Part shown: in pieces, positions 23,881 to 34,772 of the stretch
How positions within the stretch are numbered: position 1 is the first letter of the stretch
How the letters are laid out: each line of letters begins with the position of its first letter
Assembly: GCA_023935145.1 (NCBI GenBank)
Contig: CM043700.1
Location: 99,924,400 to 99,988,399 of the forward strand
From: Bretschneidera sinensis
Lineage: Eukaryota; Streptophyta; Magnoliopsida; Brassicales; Akaniaceae
DNA: 64,000 bases
Direction of reading: 5' to 3'
The notes under the pieces: model-generated
What the model was told of the DNA's origin: nothing
The model's database searches: none
The model's input: only the letters and a program-made list of their open reading frames with translations
Made by a program: the position numbers and the translations under genes

Positions 23881-24869
23881 GGGTTGAGAAACTGCATAAA
23901 GTTCAAAAGCTTATGTCAAGATTTGAGGTCTTATTTTCTAAATTGCATGTTTTACCAATGTAAAAACACGCTGAAATTGAATCTAATTTCATTAAAAATT
24001 ATTTGTGGGCTAAATTTTTAATTCAATAAGATTCTTTATACTTTATGATAGATTTTATCAAAATATTTTTACTAAATTCATAATATATATTATGATTACA
24101 GTTTGAAGTTTTTCTATCTTTAAACTTTATGATAAAACTATTAAATTAATTCTTCTTAACTCCTGTGGGTAAATTAAGAAAAACTAATTTTAATATATTA
24201 TCTTAATTAATTATATTAACATAATAAAATCATTGTGGGGTAAAATCATTATATTTATATAATTAATTACAATTAATGTCCATTAAGTGATCCTAATCCA
24301 CTTAATATATAATTTTATATAATTAAAGATACTGTGGCTACTCTTTAAATATTTAAAATTATATGGTTCACTAGACATTTATATTTACTATATTTTAGGC
24401 TATACTTAATGCCTAAGAACAATTACGCAGTAACATAATAGGCAATCACTAAGAGTGCTCCCAAGATAATTGGTCGAGACAAAGCCTCATTAAAAACCAG
24501 AATCCTTAGACAGAGCTTTTTCTCAGATCATTCTGTCTTATGCCAACTACAAATTGTTTATGAATTATTCATAATTTTTAACTTAATTGTTCATATTAAT
24601 ATATTATGAACCTTAATGTGTTATGCACAAATTAAGTTTTATGAGAATAACCTAAGTTTACATAATCTAACAATATCTAAACTTAATAATATGTTATCAT
24701 ATGTAAATAAAACTCTCATAAATAAAACATAAATTGCATAATTAAACATAGTATTATGCACTTAATTTAATTCATTGCATAAAATAAACTCATTCTAAAA
24801 GCATGAATTGAAGAAAAAAAATTTCTAAAAATGAGCATTTAATCAAATTGCATATACAGAACTAACATA

Positions 24870-24914
<45 letters not shown>

Positions 24915-25478
24915 CTTAATTTGAGCAAAATAATCACCAAAATTAAAAATACATGCCCAACATTAAATTATTTATGCACTAAAACTATTTAAACTTAAAT
25001 TGTATGCATAACTAAAAAAAAGTTATATATACATAACACATAATTTTAAGCACATAAATAAAATAAATACTTATAAGGGTTCATAAACTTTATTTTTGCA
25101 AATAATTACAAATCATATGAAACATAGTGAAAATCCATAAAATTAGGTAAAAAAATCTTGAACTTCCAAATATACATAGTATTTCTGAAAAATTACCGAA
25201 TTTGGAAATTGCAAGATATTTTCCTAAACCAATTGTCTTCAATCTTCAGTCGGGTCGTTTTTGACCCATTTTCAAAACCCAACTAAATCTTGGCTTTTAG
25301 GATGCCAAGACAAGATTTTTAAAACTCAGAAATACTAGAAATCAAATTTCTTAATGATTTCTAGCATTATTTTCTATCAAAAAATACTTGAAAAACAAAC
25401 TTTGAAATCAAATTATTTTTTGGGTATAAATTGAAAGTATTACAGATTGCTTAATACTTCAAGACAGAGGCAAACAAT
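23881..25478 (-). other. Copia-3 untranslated leader
   Basis: About 1.6 kb of very AT-rich non-coding sequence between the primer site and gag. It includes a (TA)n microsatellite at 24874-24912. It is unusually long for a copia leader, and no open frame with family features was seen. Confidence 0.65.
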
Positions 25479-25490
25479 GCTCTGATACCA
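25479..25490 (-). other. Copia-3 primer binding site
   Basis: The minus strand reads TGGTATCAGAGC, a perfect 12-base initiator-Met tRNA match, two bases from the LTR. Confidence 0.94.
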
Positions 25491-25492
25491 AA

Positions 25493-26202
25493 TGTAAGAA
25501 TTTAAATATAATCTAAACATGCTAAATAACTTAAATAGCATATAGAATAAATGCGGAATTATAAAGACCATAAATATACCTTCAGCCATTGAAGCTTTTC
25601 ACTTGCACAATCCGCTATTCTCTCGATATTGGTTCTTCTAGACTCTCAGAACTCTCTTCAATTGATGATGTATGAAAGAAAAATGAGTAATCCCGAGTCT
25701 AGGGACCAAACCTGTATTTATACATGTTCTTCCATTAAGAATGTCCGTCCGTATTCCATACACTTGTTACTACAATCAATGGATGGCCAAAGGGTTAAAC
25801 ATGGACTATATATAGGTTGGTTACATATACCTTATACTCTTAATACAACCATTGAGAATATGAACCAACATACCTTAAGCATACACCTTGTGTTTTCTCT
25901 CTAACACTCTAACTTTTCATATGCTCTATGGTTATCCTATTTATAGGAGAAATGCGCTAAGAATAATTGAATTAATTTGACCACAATTAATTCTTAGTGG
26001 AGCATAATTGCCTCCACTTAATTGCCACAATTAATACTTGAATTTATTACATGTACCTCTATTTAATTGTCACAATTAATGCTTGGATTTATTTGACCAC
26101 AATTAATTCTTTGTGGAGCTTAATGGCCTTCACTTAATAGCCATATTTGACTCCACCATATTGAAATGACCTCCACTTAATGGCCATCATGAATTTATTA
26201 CA
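25493..26202 (-). repeat. Copia-3 5' LTR
   Basis: 710 bp; ends are TGTAAGAATTT (inner, plus strand) and GAATTTATTACA (outer). A TATA-like CCTATTTATAGGAG lies near 25935. Confidence 0.94.
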
Positions 26203-26207
26203 AACAC

Positions 26208-26288
26208 AATGTTATTCTTGCATTTTAACCAATAATTAATGTAAATGGTGGAATAATAAAACTGTGAACAGAATATTATTACTTCTTT
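26208..26288 (+). repeat. MULE left inverted repeat, inner part
   Basis: Directly after copia-3 and its duplicated AACAC, the sequence resumes with TATTCTTGCATTTTAACCAA and ACTGTGAACAGAA. This is the exact continuation of the reverse complement of 36262-36340 in the right arm. The arm ends where it meets the splice donor of a captured LAG1-like exon. Confidence 0.88.
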
Positions 26289-26294
26289 ACTTAC

Positions 26295-26483
26295 CCAAAA
26301 GCATTTGGTATTAGTGAACCAAGGCTCGTTGTAGGAAACAGAAAGTGCCAAAAGCTCTGCAGAAAAGAAGTAAACACATTTCCATGCTGATTCTTTGAAT
26401 TTATTAGTTTTTTTTCTCATATTATGTCTCTTTACATTCATTATGGCGTGCCCTTTCCCCAAAACCAATCTACTAGCAAATTT
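26295..26483 (-). pseudogene. Captured ceramide synthase (LAG1/LOH-like) exon
   Basis: Minus-strand translation of 63 codons matches the plant LAG1 longevity-assurance/ceramide synthase family: KFASRLVLGKGH, then KFKESAWKCVYFFSAELLAL, then EPWFTNTKCFWV. In the family this is the segment just after the first membrane helix. It is bounded by a good acceptor (TATTGCAG, 26484-26491) and donor (GTAAGTAAAG), so it is a genomic exon with intron edges, not a cDNA copy. The donor intron runs straight into the MULE inverted repeat. The frame is open, but no other exon follows in this orientation. Inference: captured by the MULE. Confidence 0.85.
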
Positions 26484-26499
26484 CTGCAATAGATATGAA

Positions 26500-27814
26500 C
26501 AGCTGCTCACATCATCAATATAAAAGATACAAAATTTTTAATGTATCCCCAATTAACCTTTTCCCCTTTGACAATTACAAAATCTGAAAGAAAGTACTAG
26601 TCAGAAATGAAATCAAGAAAAATCAGGCTAACCAGAAATTACATTGTCACTTTATACTATTTAACAAATCAAACTTTAGTAAGTACATTCTTCATGATAT
26701 GAATAATTTGCCTCAATCAGATAGCCAGTTTGGAATTTTGAATTAGGCTTATCTGACTGTAGGTATCATCTATTCAGGACCCAAAAATATTAAAATTTCT
26801 TAAATTTTTTCTTTTCCTAAATTTACATATGACCGATAGACTAGTAGAACCTTAAATTTAACCATGGATGATCGTACCCTGACCACAATAATTAGAATAA
26901 AAAAATGTATAACTCAAATAATCAAAGTCTCTAAAAACGTTGTCAACCTGACAAATTGTATCAAGATTACCTTGAAAAGAATCATCAGACGCTAAGGAGC
27001 CCAAATTTTCTTCCCAATCTTTAGTGTTAAAGAAACTAACCATGGAAGAAGAGAATAAAAATCATTGGAAACAATCAAAGAAAAATGATCATAACTACAA
27101 AATAAGATCCTTCAACATTGCAGCTTCTATTCTAAGAAATTAATGGGAACACTCTACTTTAAGAAAACTTAATCCACCTCCCAATCCTTTGAAGGAACAA
27201 AAAAAGGGTTATTAATAGCATCAAACATACTGTAAGCAATTCACACACACCAAAAAGCAAACAAACATTTCATTAATATTAACGCCAGTTTAGCAATGTT
27301 ATGTTCTGCCAGTTTGTTATGATTAATAGTTCAAAACATAAACAACAATAGAAGTTAAAATGTACATATACCAATTCAGTACCACAGTAATGCAATGCTA
27401 ACATCAGTTTGGCATTCTAATTTATGTCCATAATTTTCCTATTTTCACTGGAATGCAACCTATATTTAAGAAAACCAAACTTAAAAGAAAATGAGAAGCC
27501 CAACAATGCAATAAAAAAATAATCAGTGAAGAACGATAATAAATGATACCTCAAAGACACATCTGTTTAGAAAGAAAAAAAAACTAAGCGCAGGGAAGAA
27601 GAGAGCAAACAAGGGAAGGACCACAAAGTCTTCTAATTATGGATACGACTCACACTCCAAATTGATCAAACTAGAGGATCCCCATAGACTCATTTGGGCA
27701 TTCTTTTCGCTTGTGTTTCCTATCTTTGAAATTTAAATTAAGTTCTCTTTGCTTTTATTATTGATTAGATACATATCTGTGTTGGTGTTAGGGTAAATTT
27801 GGTTTGACAGTTTT
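26500..27814. other. MULE internal sequence without recognised gene
   Basis: AT-rich. A minus-strand open frame at 26858-27043 starts MVSFFNTKDWEEN and includes a possible intron, but I could not assign it. The rest may be intron of the captured LAG1-like gene or the leader of the GRF gene. Confidence 0.5.
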
Positions 27815-28408
27815 ATGGTATTGTTAATTTTGTTGTTTTGTTCGAGCTTGACAGTTGATGAGTCTTCATTGACATCAGAGATACCTCTCCATAGCAGAAA
27901 CAATGGACCAAGGTATTGCAATTGCGGCCAAAGATCTCCTTTGAGAATTGCGATAATTAAAGAGAACCTAGGGAGAAGATTTTATGGTTGTGCTCATTAC
28001 AAGGTAACCTACTTGGATTGATATTATTGTCTTATGGTCCTATTTTTCAATTCATTGAAATTACTTGCAAATTTTGTTTCATATTTATAGGTATTTTCAC
28101 AGGAAGTGGGTAGATGCCATTACTTTGAATGGGTTAATCCTCCTCCATGTCTAAGGTGTAAGGAAATGTTGAATCGTGCAATGGAAAAGATAATGAAGCT
28201 GCAATCTGAGCTTAATACTCATCAATCCAGGCTTGTTGAATTGAATGCCGAGCTTGACGTGTCACGTGTAATGGAGAAGAATCACAACTTGGATCGGAGA
28301 AGAATTGCCAATAAAAATATAAATGATTGGAAGAGTGTTATAATTGTAGTATCTGTTTGCTTATTTGTACAGTTGTTGTATGGTGCATTGGTTAGGTTCT
28401 TAGAGTAA
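27815..28408 (+). CDS. GRF-type zinc finger protein with coiled coil and C-terminal membrane segment
   Basis: Two exons (27815-28003 and 28091-28408) join across a GT-AG intron (28004-28090) in phase 0, giving about 168 residues. The GRF zinc finger spans residues 34-77: YCNCG, then GRRFYGC (the signature, residues 53-59), then CHYFEW. The four ligands are Cys35, Cys37, Cys59 and Cys72. Residues about 82-126 are helical and coiled-coil-like, and about 143-163 form one hydrophobic segment (VIIVVSVCLFVQLLYG). GRF fingers bind nucleic acid in enzymes such as topoisomerase 3 and NEIL3. Small plant proteins of this finger-coil-anchor design have no settled role and are often repeat-associated. It is inside the MULE and converges on the transposase. 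The start is uncertain: 27815 gives a hydrophobic N-terminus, and an upstream exon ending at an AG near 27854 is possible. Both exons are open. Confidence 0.8.
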
Positions 28409-29156
28409 AGTAAGATGAAGACAAGCACTTCCAAGTTATATTGTTTTATTAGTTTAGTGTAATCGAAGGAAAAACAATTTCTGTACATTTATGTTCTTTG
28501 TTACAAGAAAAATGCTATGATGATGTGCTAGCTGAACCTTTGTCCTGTATGTAAATATGTTCTTTGTTACAATCTGGCAACTTAGATCTCATTTTATATT
28601 GTGAATTTTTATTTATTTACAGATGATGAATCAATACATTCTTATCAGGTCTTTGTAATCAGCTCAAGTTTTTTATGGTCATTGTGAAATAACATGTTGC
28701 CTAGCATATTTTGAGGGTGGAGAGCTGCCATAATAGTGGGATCATATAAACTACTAGAAAAATAAAACACTGAAATAAGTTTCATAGTTAGAAGACAGTC
28801 TAATTTTTGTAAACAATTTAATATCTATTTTTTGGCTTAAGTTTCAAAAGAAAAAGTCTACTTCTTGTAAATAAGACACTGAAGGTCATTTTACATAGAA
28901 AAATATGAATCTGGTGACTGAATAAACGGACTTGCCAGCAAGCTTTAAGCTGCCATCTTGATGACATATATAAGTATTTTTCCGAAAAGAAAAGGGAGAA
29001 AACAATTAGAACAGTTTCAACCATTCATCCTGAAATAAGTCACACGAAGATGGATGCCATAAAATAATGGCATTCACTACAGCCAAAATAAAAATACCGA
29101 AGTTGACAATATAAACAACGCTTAACCAAATGTCTCATAAAACTCAAAAACACTAT
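28409..29156. other. MULE internal, no gene recognised
   Basis: 3' flank of the GRF gene and 3' flank of the captured eL31 exon. AT-rich, no coding similarity seen. Confidence 0.55.
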
Positions 29157-29292
29157 CGGGACACTTCGGATACCCCTGCTCCAGATGTGTTTGTTTAGTT
29201 TTACGTCCACCTTCACGTCCTTGGTTCCCATGGCTTTCTCAGTAAACTTCCTGATCTCCTTTACGACCTTGGGAGCCTTCTTCTTGAAAGTG
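29157..29292 (-). pseudogene. Captured exon of ribosomal protein eL31 (RPL31)
   Basis: The minus-strand translation reads [20 protein letters not shown], then [20 protein letters not shown] and IRSVP. This matches the middle of plant eL31 (about 45 of 120 residues), a 60S ribosomal protein. An acceptor-like TTCTAAAACAG precedes it (29293-29303), consistent with a genomic exon edge. After IRSVP the family sequence stops and unrelated sequence follows, so it is a fragment with no chance of making eL31. It lies antisense to the GRF gene inside the MULE, which suggests capture by the transposon. Confidence 0.88.
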
Positions 29293-29818
29293 CTGTTTTA
29301 GAATGAGTGCAACGTGAATCACTTGAATTGTTTCTCATGATATTCAGAACAAGAATTGCAAGTTACAAATGTTACTATTATTTACAACTTAACTATGAGG
29401 TAATGTAATCTGAAATTTTTTAAGAACAAACTGGAACCAATGTTGAATAGCACAAGAAGTCCACATTCCCATATCCAGTAAATCTTCGAAAGAGGAAGAA
29501 TAAAGAAAGCTTGACGAACTATAATCATCTCAACAGAAATTAAAAAATTATATGAATATGAAATAACTGATACTACCAAAATAAACCACAGAAAATAAGG
29601 GAAACAATCTCACTTTATCAAAAGCAAAAGCTATATAACAAAAACATAAAGATTAGCGACACTGCCTACTTAAGGAAGCAGCAATAATGCACAGAAAGGT
29701 GGAAAACAATGTCTCATTTTCATATAAACAAACTGCTTGTGTACAGTTGAAGATCCAATCAAGCATATCAGTTAAATAAGCTTGAGACTACTTCCTAAAA
29801 CATAAGGTTGGACCTTAC
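29293..29818. other. MULE internal, no gene recognised
   Basis: Between the captured eL31 exon and the last transposase exon. No family resemblance was found. Confidence 0.5.
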
Positions 29819-32617
29819 TCAATTAGGAGGAGGAGGCCGCCAATAGGTTGAAAACTGTGGGTTCCAAGAATGATCTGAGGATTCCAACAATGTAAAAAAT
29901 AGTATAAATTAATAAGCAACAAATGTAGTAAATGATGAAGTAACCATTCATAGAAATATAAGATTAACAACCTGAGATAAGTTTGGATCACTCCTTAGTA
30001 GCATCGAAGTACAAGGAACATTAGGAAACGGGTAACAGAGTTGAGGCATGTAAAAATTATTTTGATATGCCTACATAAGAAACAAGTAAAGAAACACATT
30101 TACTTGCAAGCAATTAGCATATTACAGTGAGAGCTATAAGTCAAATTGTGCTTACTGGGTGGTTGGGAAATCTTGGATAATAAACGGGCGCAACAACAAG
30201 CGTTTGAGAAGAAGTTGCAAGTGATTGTTGTCCTTGTTTTTGTGGGATCACAATTTGTTTGCTTCCTTTTTGTGCTTTTACTTATTCCCTTTACCTAAAA
30301 ATATAAACATGACTTTACATTACTTTACTTACACATATATAACAATTGAATATATAAACATCAACTATTTGTGTGAAAAACAAGGACAACAGGTATTTGT
30401 AGAATGGCTTTACTTAACTCACCTTTTGATTGTTTTTTTTTTTTTTGTTTAGATTTGTCATAGTGTCCTTGGATCCTTGCATTTGACACTACTTTTGGTT
30501 TAACCAGAGGAGGATCTAACAATGGTGGAATTGCCTCATCTCCATTATCATCAATATTTGGTTCTTTACAGATCACCAAAGAATGAGCATCCATACTTGT
30601 TATCTTCAAGACATCTCTAACTCTTTTATCTAAACCATCAAAGCCATCCCACACTATTTCTCATGCCTCCAAGTTAGCTTGACTCATTGTAACAAGATCA
30701 TAGGCGAGCCTCATTGCACGATTATAAAAAAACAAGTTCACAATCATTAGATTCATGAGTACGTGACTCACGTTCTAAATTGGTATGCACCCTTCTCCTC
30801 GCATCTTTTGTCCAACGCTTTAGAATGTATTTATCAGGCAACTTGGAAGCATTATTTAGATTATAGGCAGCCAATGCATGCCTACAAAGTATACTACATG
30901 TCTCAAATTTCTTGCAACTACATTGAACTTCCCAGGTAGCTGTGTTAATATTGATAACTCACTCCTTCAAACTGTGTGTTTGCATCCTAAATTTATAAGT
31001 AAACATAGTGCCACCACATGGAATACATTCGAGGAATACTCCACTCGTTCCATCAATATACTCTCTCGCAAACATCTTGTATATCTTATGAGTATATACC
31101 TTGGCAGCTTGCTTCAAAATTGTAGAATGCATAATTGCACGCGGAGGATCACTTTGGTAACAACAAAAGTCCTCATTTGATTCATTTCTACTCCACTCAA
31201 CCAGTTTCTTGTTAAATTGAATTATAAATTTGGTGAGAGAGGTGGACTTGTCAGCTATTTCATTTAATACATTGTTCGTGCTCTCACTCCATTGAGAAGA
31301 TTTCATCCCACCATCAAAAACATCTTTGTTAAGACCAGTGCACCATTTATGTCGAATATTGTATAGACTGCCACTTGTGGCTCTCAAGTTCATAATCTGA
31401 TATCATCTTCCTCCATGTATCCTCAAACTCATCCTCAGAATCACATCCTTGAAGACATTTGTAAAATAAGCCACTAAAGTCTCTATCTAACTTCAAAGAA
31501 CCCAAATACGAAGACACTTTCTGTGATATATACCATAAGCAAAGACGATGATGTGTGTAAGGGAACACCTTCTGAATCGCCTTTGCCATTGCTTGATCTT
31601 GATCAGTGAAAATAGTCTTCGATGCTTGACCACCCATTGAATCTAAGAATGCATTGAAGAGCCACTCAAATGATGTAGCCGTTTCATTTGACAGAAATGC
31701 ACATCCAAACATAATGTTCTGCCAATGGTGGTTGACCCCCACAAATGGTGCACATATCAAATTATACTTGTTAGTCCGATAAGTGGTGTCAAGTACCACT
31801 ACGTCACCGAAGCAATCATAATAAATCCTACACCTACCATCTCGCCAATAAAAGTTTTTCATTCGATCCTCTTCATCAACCTGAAAATCCCAATGGAACA
31901 TTTCATCTTTATTACTTAGACATTTGAAATGGCCAACCAAACTAGCGCAATCACCTGCCTTAATCAATGCCAGTCTCTCCTTATTAACACAGTTGTAACC
32001 ATCCTTCTTTGTAAACCCCAAGTTTTTTTCACCACCAACCTCATTAGTCATGAAGTTTATTGCTTAGATTGTTTGAAATCCCGAGTTCACCATCTTGATT
32101 AACATCTCAGCCTTTTCTTTAGTTAGTTTTCATACATGCCTCAATAAATGCCTATATTCAAGACATACCATTTCATGAGTATGCTCATCATGAAACTCAA
32201 TAACAGTCCATTTTCATTCTTCAGCATCTGTGAATTTAATCCTTGCTTTGCACGACATCTTAGTCTTATTCTTACTGAATGCTGCATTAAGATCTGATTC
32301 ATCTGCTTCACCTTCCTTTGAACAGTCATAGTACTTTGTTTTGATCTTGTTGGCCCCGAAGTATTTGTATTGCTTTCCCTTTCTGACACTAAATTCCCTA
32401 CGATACGCATGTTCACAATACAGTCTATACGCCTCCTCTTCATTGTTAACAACCACTCCTAATAGTGTTTGATATTCAATATTAGCACCCAAAACTCTAA
32501 GACCAACTTCTTCAAAATCCTTCTCAATTTCTTCCTCATTCTCCTCACCAAGATTATTACAATCTGCTCCCTTGAGTTTTTACAACAATCAGCATGCACA
32601 GATTCATAACTTGCCAT
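29819..32617 (-). pseudogene. MULE transposase, FAR1/FHY3-related, multi-exon, inactivated
   Basis: From ATG at 32617 an acidic N-terminus leads, after a one-base shift near 32560, into a FAR1-type DNA-binding domain (32214-32492: NNEEEAYRLYCEHAYRREFS, then VRKGKQYKYFG). The MULE DDE core is at 31347-32051, with VVLDTTYRTNKYN, IFTDQDQAMAKAI and HHRLCLWYISQK. Then comes the typical WCTGLNKDVFDGGMKSSQWS region, and a SWIM zinc finger at about 30880-30930 (CSCKKFETCSILCRHAL). C-terminal exons follow, with GT-AG introns at about 30310-30420 and 30060-30150 and probably one near 29870-29975. They carry VVAPVYYPRFPNHPAYQNNF and a final STYWRPPPPN. Stops include TGA before KWTVIEF, TGA before KLTKEKA, TAA before AINFM and TGA after SLKE, mostly explained by CGA-to-TGA or CAA-to-TAA. 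A frameshift near 31390 splits the DDE and following regions. Confidence 0.9.
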
Positions 32618-32619
32618 TT

Positions 32620-33642
32620 CTGCATTATACAACAATTTTTTTATGGTAAGATCAATTGTACAAGGCTGAATTTGCGAAAAACAAATGCCATTTAAGAAAT
32701 AAAAAGTAAACATATAAACTTCAAATTAATGAAACAAAAAGCTATCAAGAATCTTAAGTTCAAATCAAGAACCATCAAATTTTAGACCCCAATCCACCCG
32801 TCTATCCTAAAGTCTCATGAAAACCCACTTTTTGGATGAGCACAATTAGCAAAAGTTTTGACAAGCATATTGAACCTCAACTAGTTTATGGTTTGGTACT
32901 GCTTTGAAGATGATTAAAACTAATTATATTATTTTTAATTGAAATGATGACAATTTGGATCAAAACCATGACAGCTCGGAACACGTAGAAGCATGATCTA
33001 GAATCTGTATGAACATAATTATAAACAAGTTCTTAACTTGAACCATTTTAGTGTAAGCAAGTTCAATGCATAATGAATCTAACAGGACAGGAACTAGTTC
33101 AAGTAATTCAATGATATATAAGTATCCCCTTCCGAAGAAATTAGATGGCATATAGCATCTAATTTACACCAAGGAACAACTATAAGTGCAACACCAAAAC
33201 TACAAAACTTTGATGGGTTTCGTGCATTTCACATTGCTGTTATGCCCATAATATGGTAATTCAAGGAAATTAGATACCAATCAAGATACTGCTAACAGTG
33301 ATTAAGTCCTTATATCTATCTCTTTATTTGCAACTTAAATGAATGAAGCAAAGAAATAGTCACTATTATCTTGATTACAAGCATGAAAACGAACAGCTTG
33401 ATCAGACATAGAGCTAACCAAAACTTTAATAGAAAAAGGCCAAAGAATCCTCTCTGATAGTTCAAAAGTTACCCTGATCAGATAAGCATATTAAACCTCA
33501 ACTAGTTTATTATTTGGTGCTGCTTCGAACCTCAACTAGTTTAAAGGCTCAAGTGAGGAATCCTCTCTAATAGTTCAAAAGCTACCTTGGCGTTCATTGT
33601 TGGGCCAAGAAGCATAAAGGCCCCTTCGTGAAGGTTCATAAT
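32620..33642. other. MULE 5' flank of transposase, small direct repeats
   Basis: No gene was recognised. Short direct repeats occur: CCTCAACTAGTTTAT with TTTGGT-CTGCTT at about 32875-32905 and again at 33495-33530, and CCTCTCTGATAGTTCAAAAG at about 33450 and, slightly changed, 33560. May contain the transposase promoter. Confidence 0.5.
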
Positions 33643-33778
33643 GAGAAAGTGCAAGTGTTAACCCAATGAGAAGTGATGTCATTTGAAAGTATAAATTAGA
33701 CTCTTATAACTATGTTAAATTATAGGTCTGATTTGTAACAGCCAAGACAGGAAGCTTAGAAGGATAAATAAACTCTGA
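33643..33778 (+). repeat. Direct repeat copy A flanking the captured LAG1-like exons
   Basis: 136 bp, nearly identical to 34375-34510. Shared words include GAGAAAGTGCAAGTGT, CCCAATGAGAAGTGATGTCA and AACAGCCAAGACAGGAAGCT. The copies are 732 bp apart start to start. Confidence 0.93.
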
Positions 33779-33795
33779 TTTGCTTTTTTTTTTTT

Positions 33796-33884
33796 TTGGA
33801 AACAAGGCATTCGGACTTTGGCGTGTCCATGGCTCATCATGTAGCAACCAACTGTCATTCTCGTAGTGTTGTTTTCGTATTTAG
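33796..33884 (+). pseudogene. Captured LAG1-like exon, HH motif region
   Basis: Plus-strand codons read ETRHSDFGVSMAHHVATN, matching the conserved Lag1p segment in which ceramide synthases carry the two catalytic His (here MAHHVAT). The first residue before ETR is Leu where Trp is usual. The exon ends in a GTAACT donor at 33885. Upstream is a T-rich tract that may be the original acceptor. The encoded enzyme would acylate sphingoid bases in the ER. Only this slice is present, so it is not functional. Confidence 0.82.
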
Positions 33885-34079
33885 GTAACTCAGGGGGCCT
33901 TTGTAAATAGAATTGAGTTCGATCATGATTACTTACACAATATTTTTTTTTTCTTTTTTAACTAATTAGTTATGACTGATGGTATGCTTTTTATTTTTTT
34001 AATTCAGATTTATTAAAGTTGTGTTCCAATAATATGCTTTCTCTTTCTTTTTCATGCTATAATCCACTTCATCTTTCAG

Positions 34080-34270
34080 GTTCACTCGTGTTTGTTCAAG
34101 TTGTTTTAGCCCTTCATGATGCAAGTGATGTGTTCTTAGAAGTTGGAAAGATATCAAAGTACAATGGCTTTGAATGGATTGCAAGTGCTTTTTTTTTTCA
34201 CTGCTTTTGTTTTCTCTTGGACCATACTTCGCATAATTTACTATTCATTCTGGATACTTTGGAGTACAAG
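34080..34270 (+). pseudogene. Captured LAG1-like exon, following HH motif
   Basis: After a CTTTCAG acceptor the exon begins with FTRV, then (after a one-base insertion) VVLALHDASDVFLEVGKISK, YNGFEWIASA, and after a second shift in a run of T, FSWTILRIIYYSFWILWSTR. It ends at a GTGAGT donor (34271). This is the segment directly after the HH exon in plant LAG1/LOH ceramide synthases. The splice joint with 33884 restores the expected RF-TRV junction. Two frameshifts mark it as a decaying fragment. It is in the opposite orientation to the LAG1-like exon at 26295-26483. Confidence 0.85.
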
Positions 34271-34374
34271 GTGAGTTTAGCACCCAACATAATAGAAACG
34301 AGGATCTTTTATTTTGTTTTTATTCTTTTTTTGGCAAAGTTAATGAAGAATTCATATTGGACAAGTTTTATAAA

Positions 34375-34510
34375 GAGAAAGTGCAAGTGTCAACCCAATG
34401 AGAAGTGATGTCATTTGAAAGTATAAATTAGATTCTTATAACTATGTTACACCATAGGTCTGATTTGTAACAGCCAAGACAGGAAGCTTAGAGGGATAAG
34501 TAAACTCTGA
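34375..34510 (+). repeat. Direct repeat copy B flanking the captured LAG1-like exons
   Basis: Second copy of the 136-bp sequence at 33643-33778, with about six differences by eye. Confidence 0.93.
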
Positions 34511-34772
34511 CTAGAACTAATTTAGAGAAAATGTCAAGAATTTTTTTTTTTAAATATATGAATGGTCTATAAAAAATCATTGTATTACAAGATCACTTCA
34601 TTGCATATCAGAAGGTCCCAGCTTATTTTCTGTATATTTTTAGTTATCTAAACACTAAAAATAGCCTCAATATACTTAAGTCTCACTTATGTTTCTCTTC
34701 CATTTTGTTCGTGTTTAGAGATTTTATATTAAAATATGACCTATTTTATTATCCAGCAATCTAATTGTATAG

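Larger units (their letters stand above)
18947..26202 (-). mobile_element. Copia-3: nested full-length Ty1-copia element
   Basis: Two 710-bp LTRs flank gag and pol on the minus strand. A perfect target duplication AACAC lies at 18942-18946 and 26203-26207. Joining the two flanks restores the MULE inverted repeat, which independently proves the insertion. The element retains more open frame than the others in the window (1,029 bp of RT plus RNase H), but carries an amber codon, several frameshifts and a missing gag zinc knuckle. Confidence 0.95.

Noticed and set aside
26858..27043. Possible first exon of the captured LAG1-like gene (MVSFFNTKDWEEN)
   Set aside because: The opening vaguely resembles LAG1 N-termini, but the following residues do not match; left unassigned.
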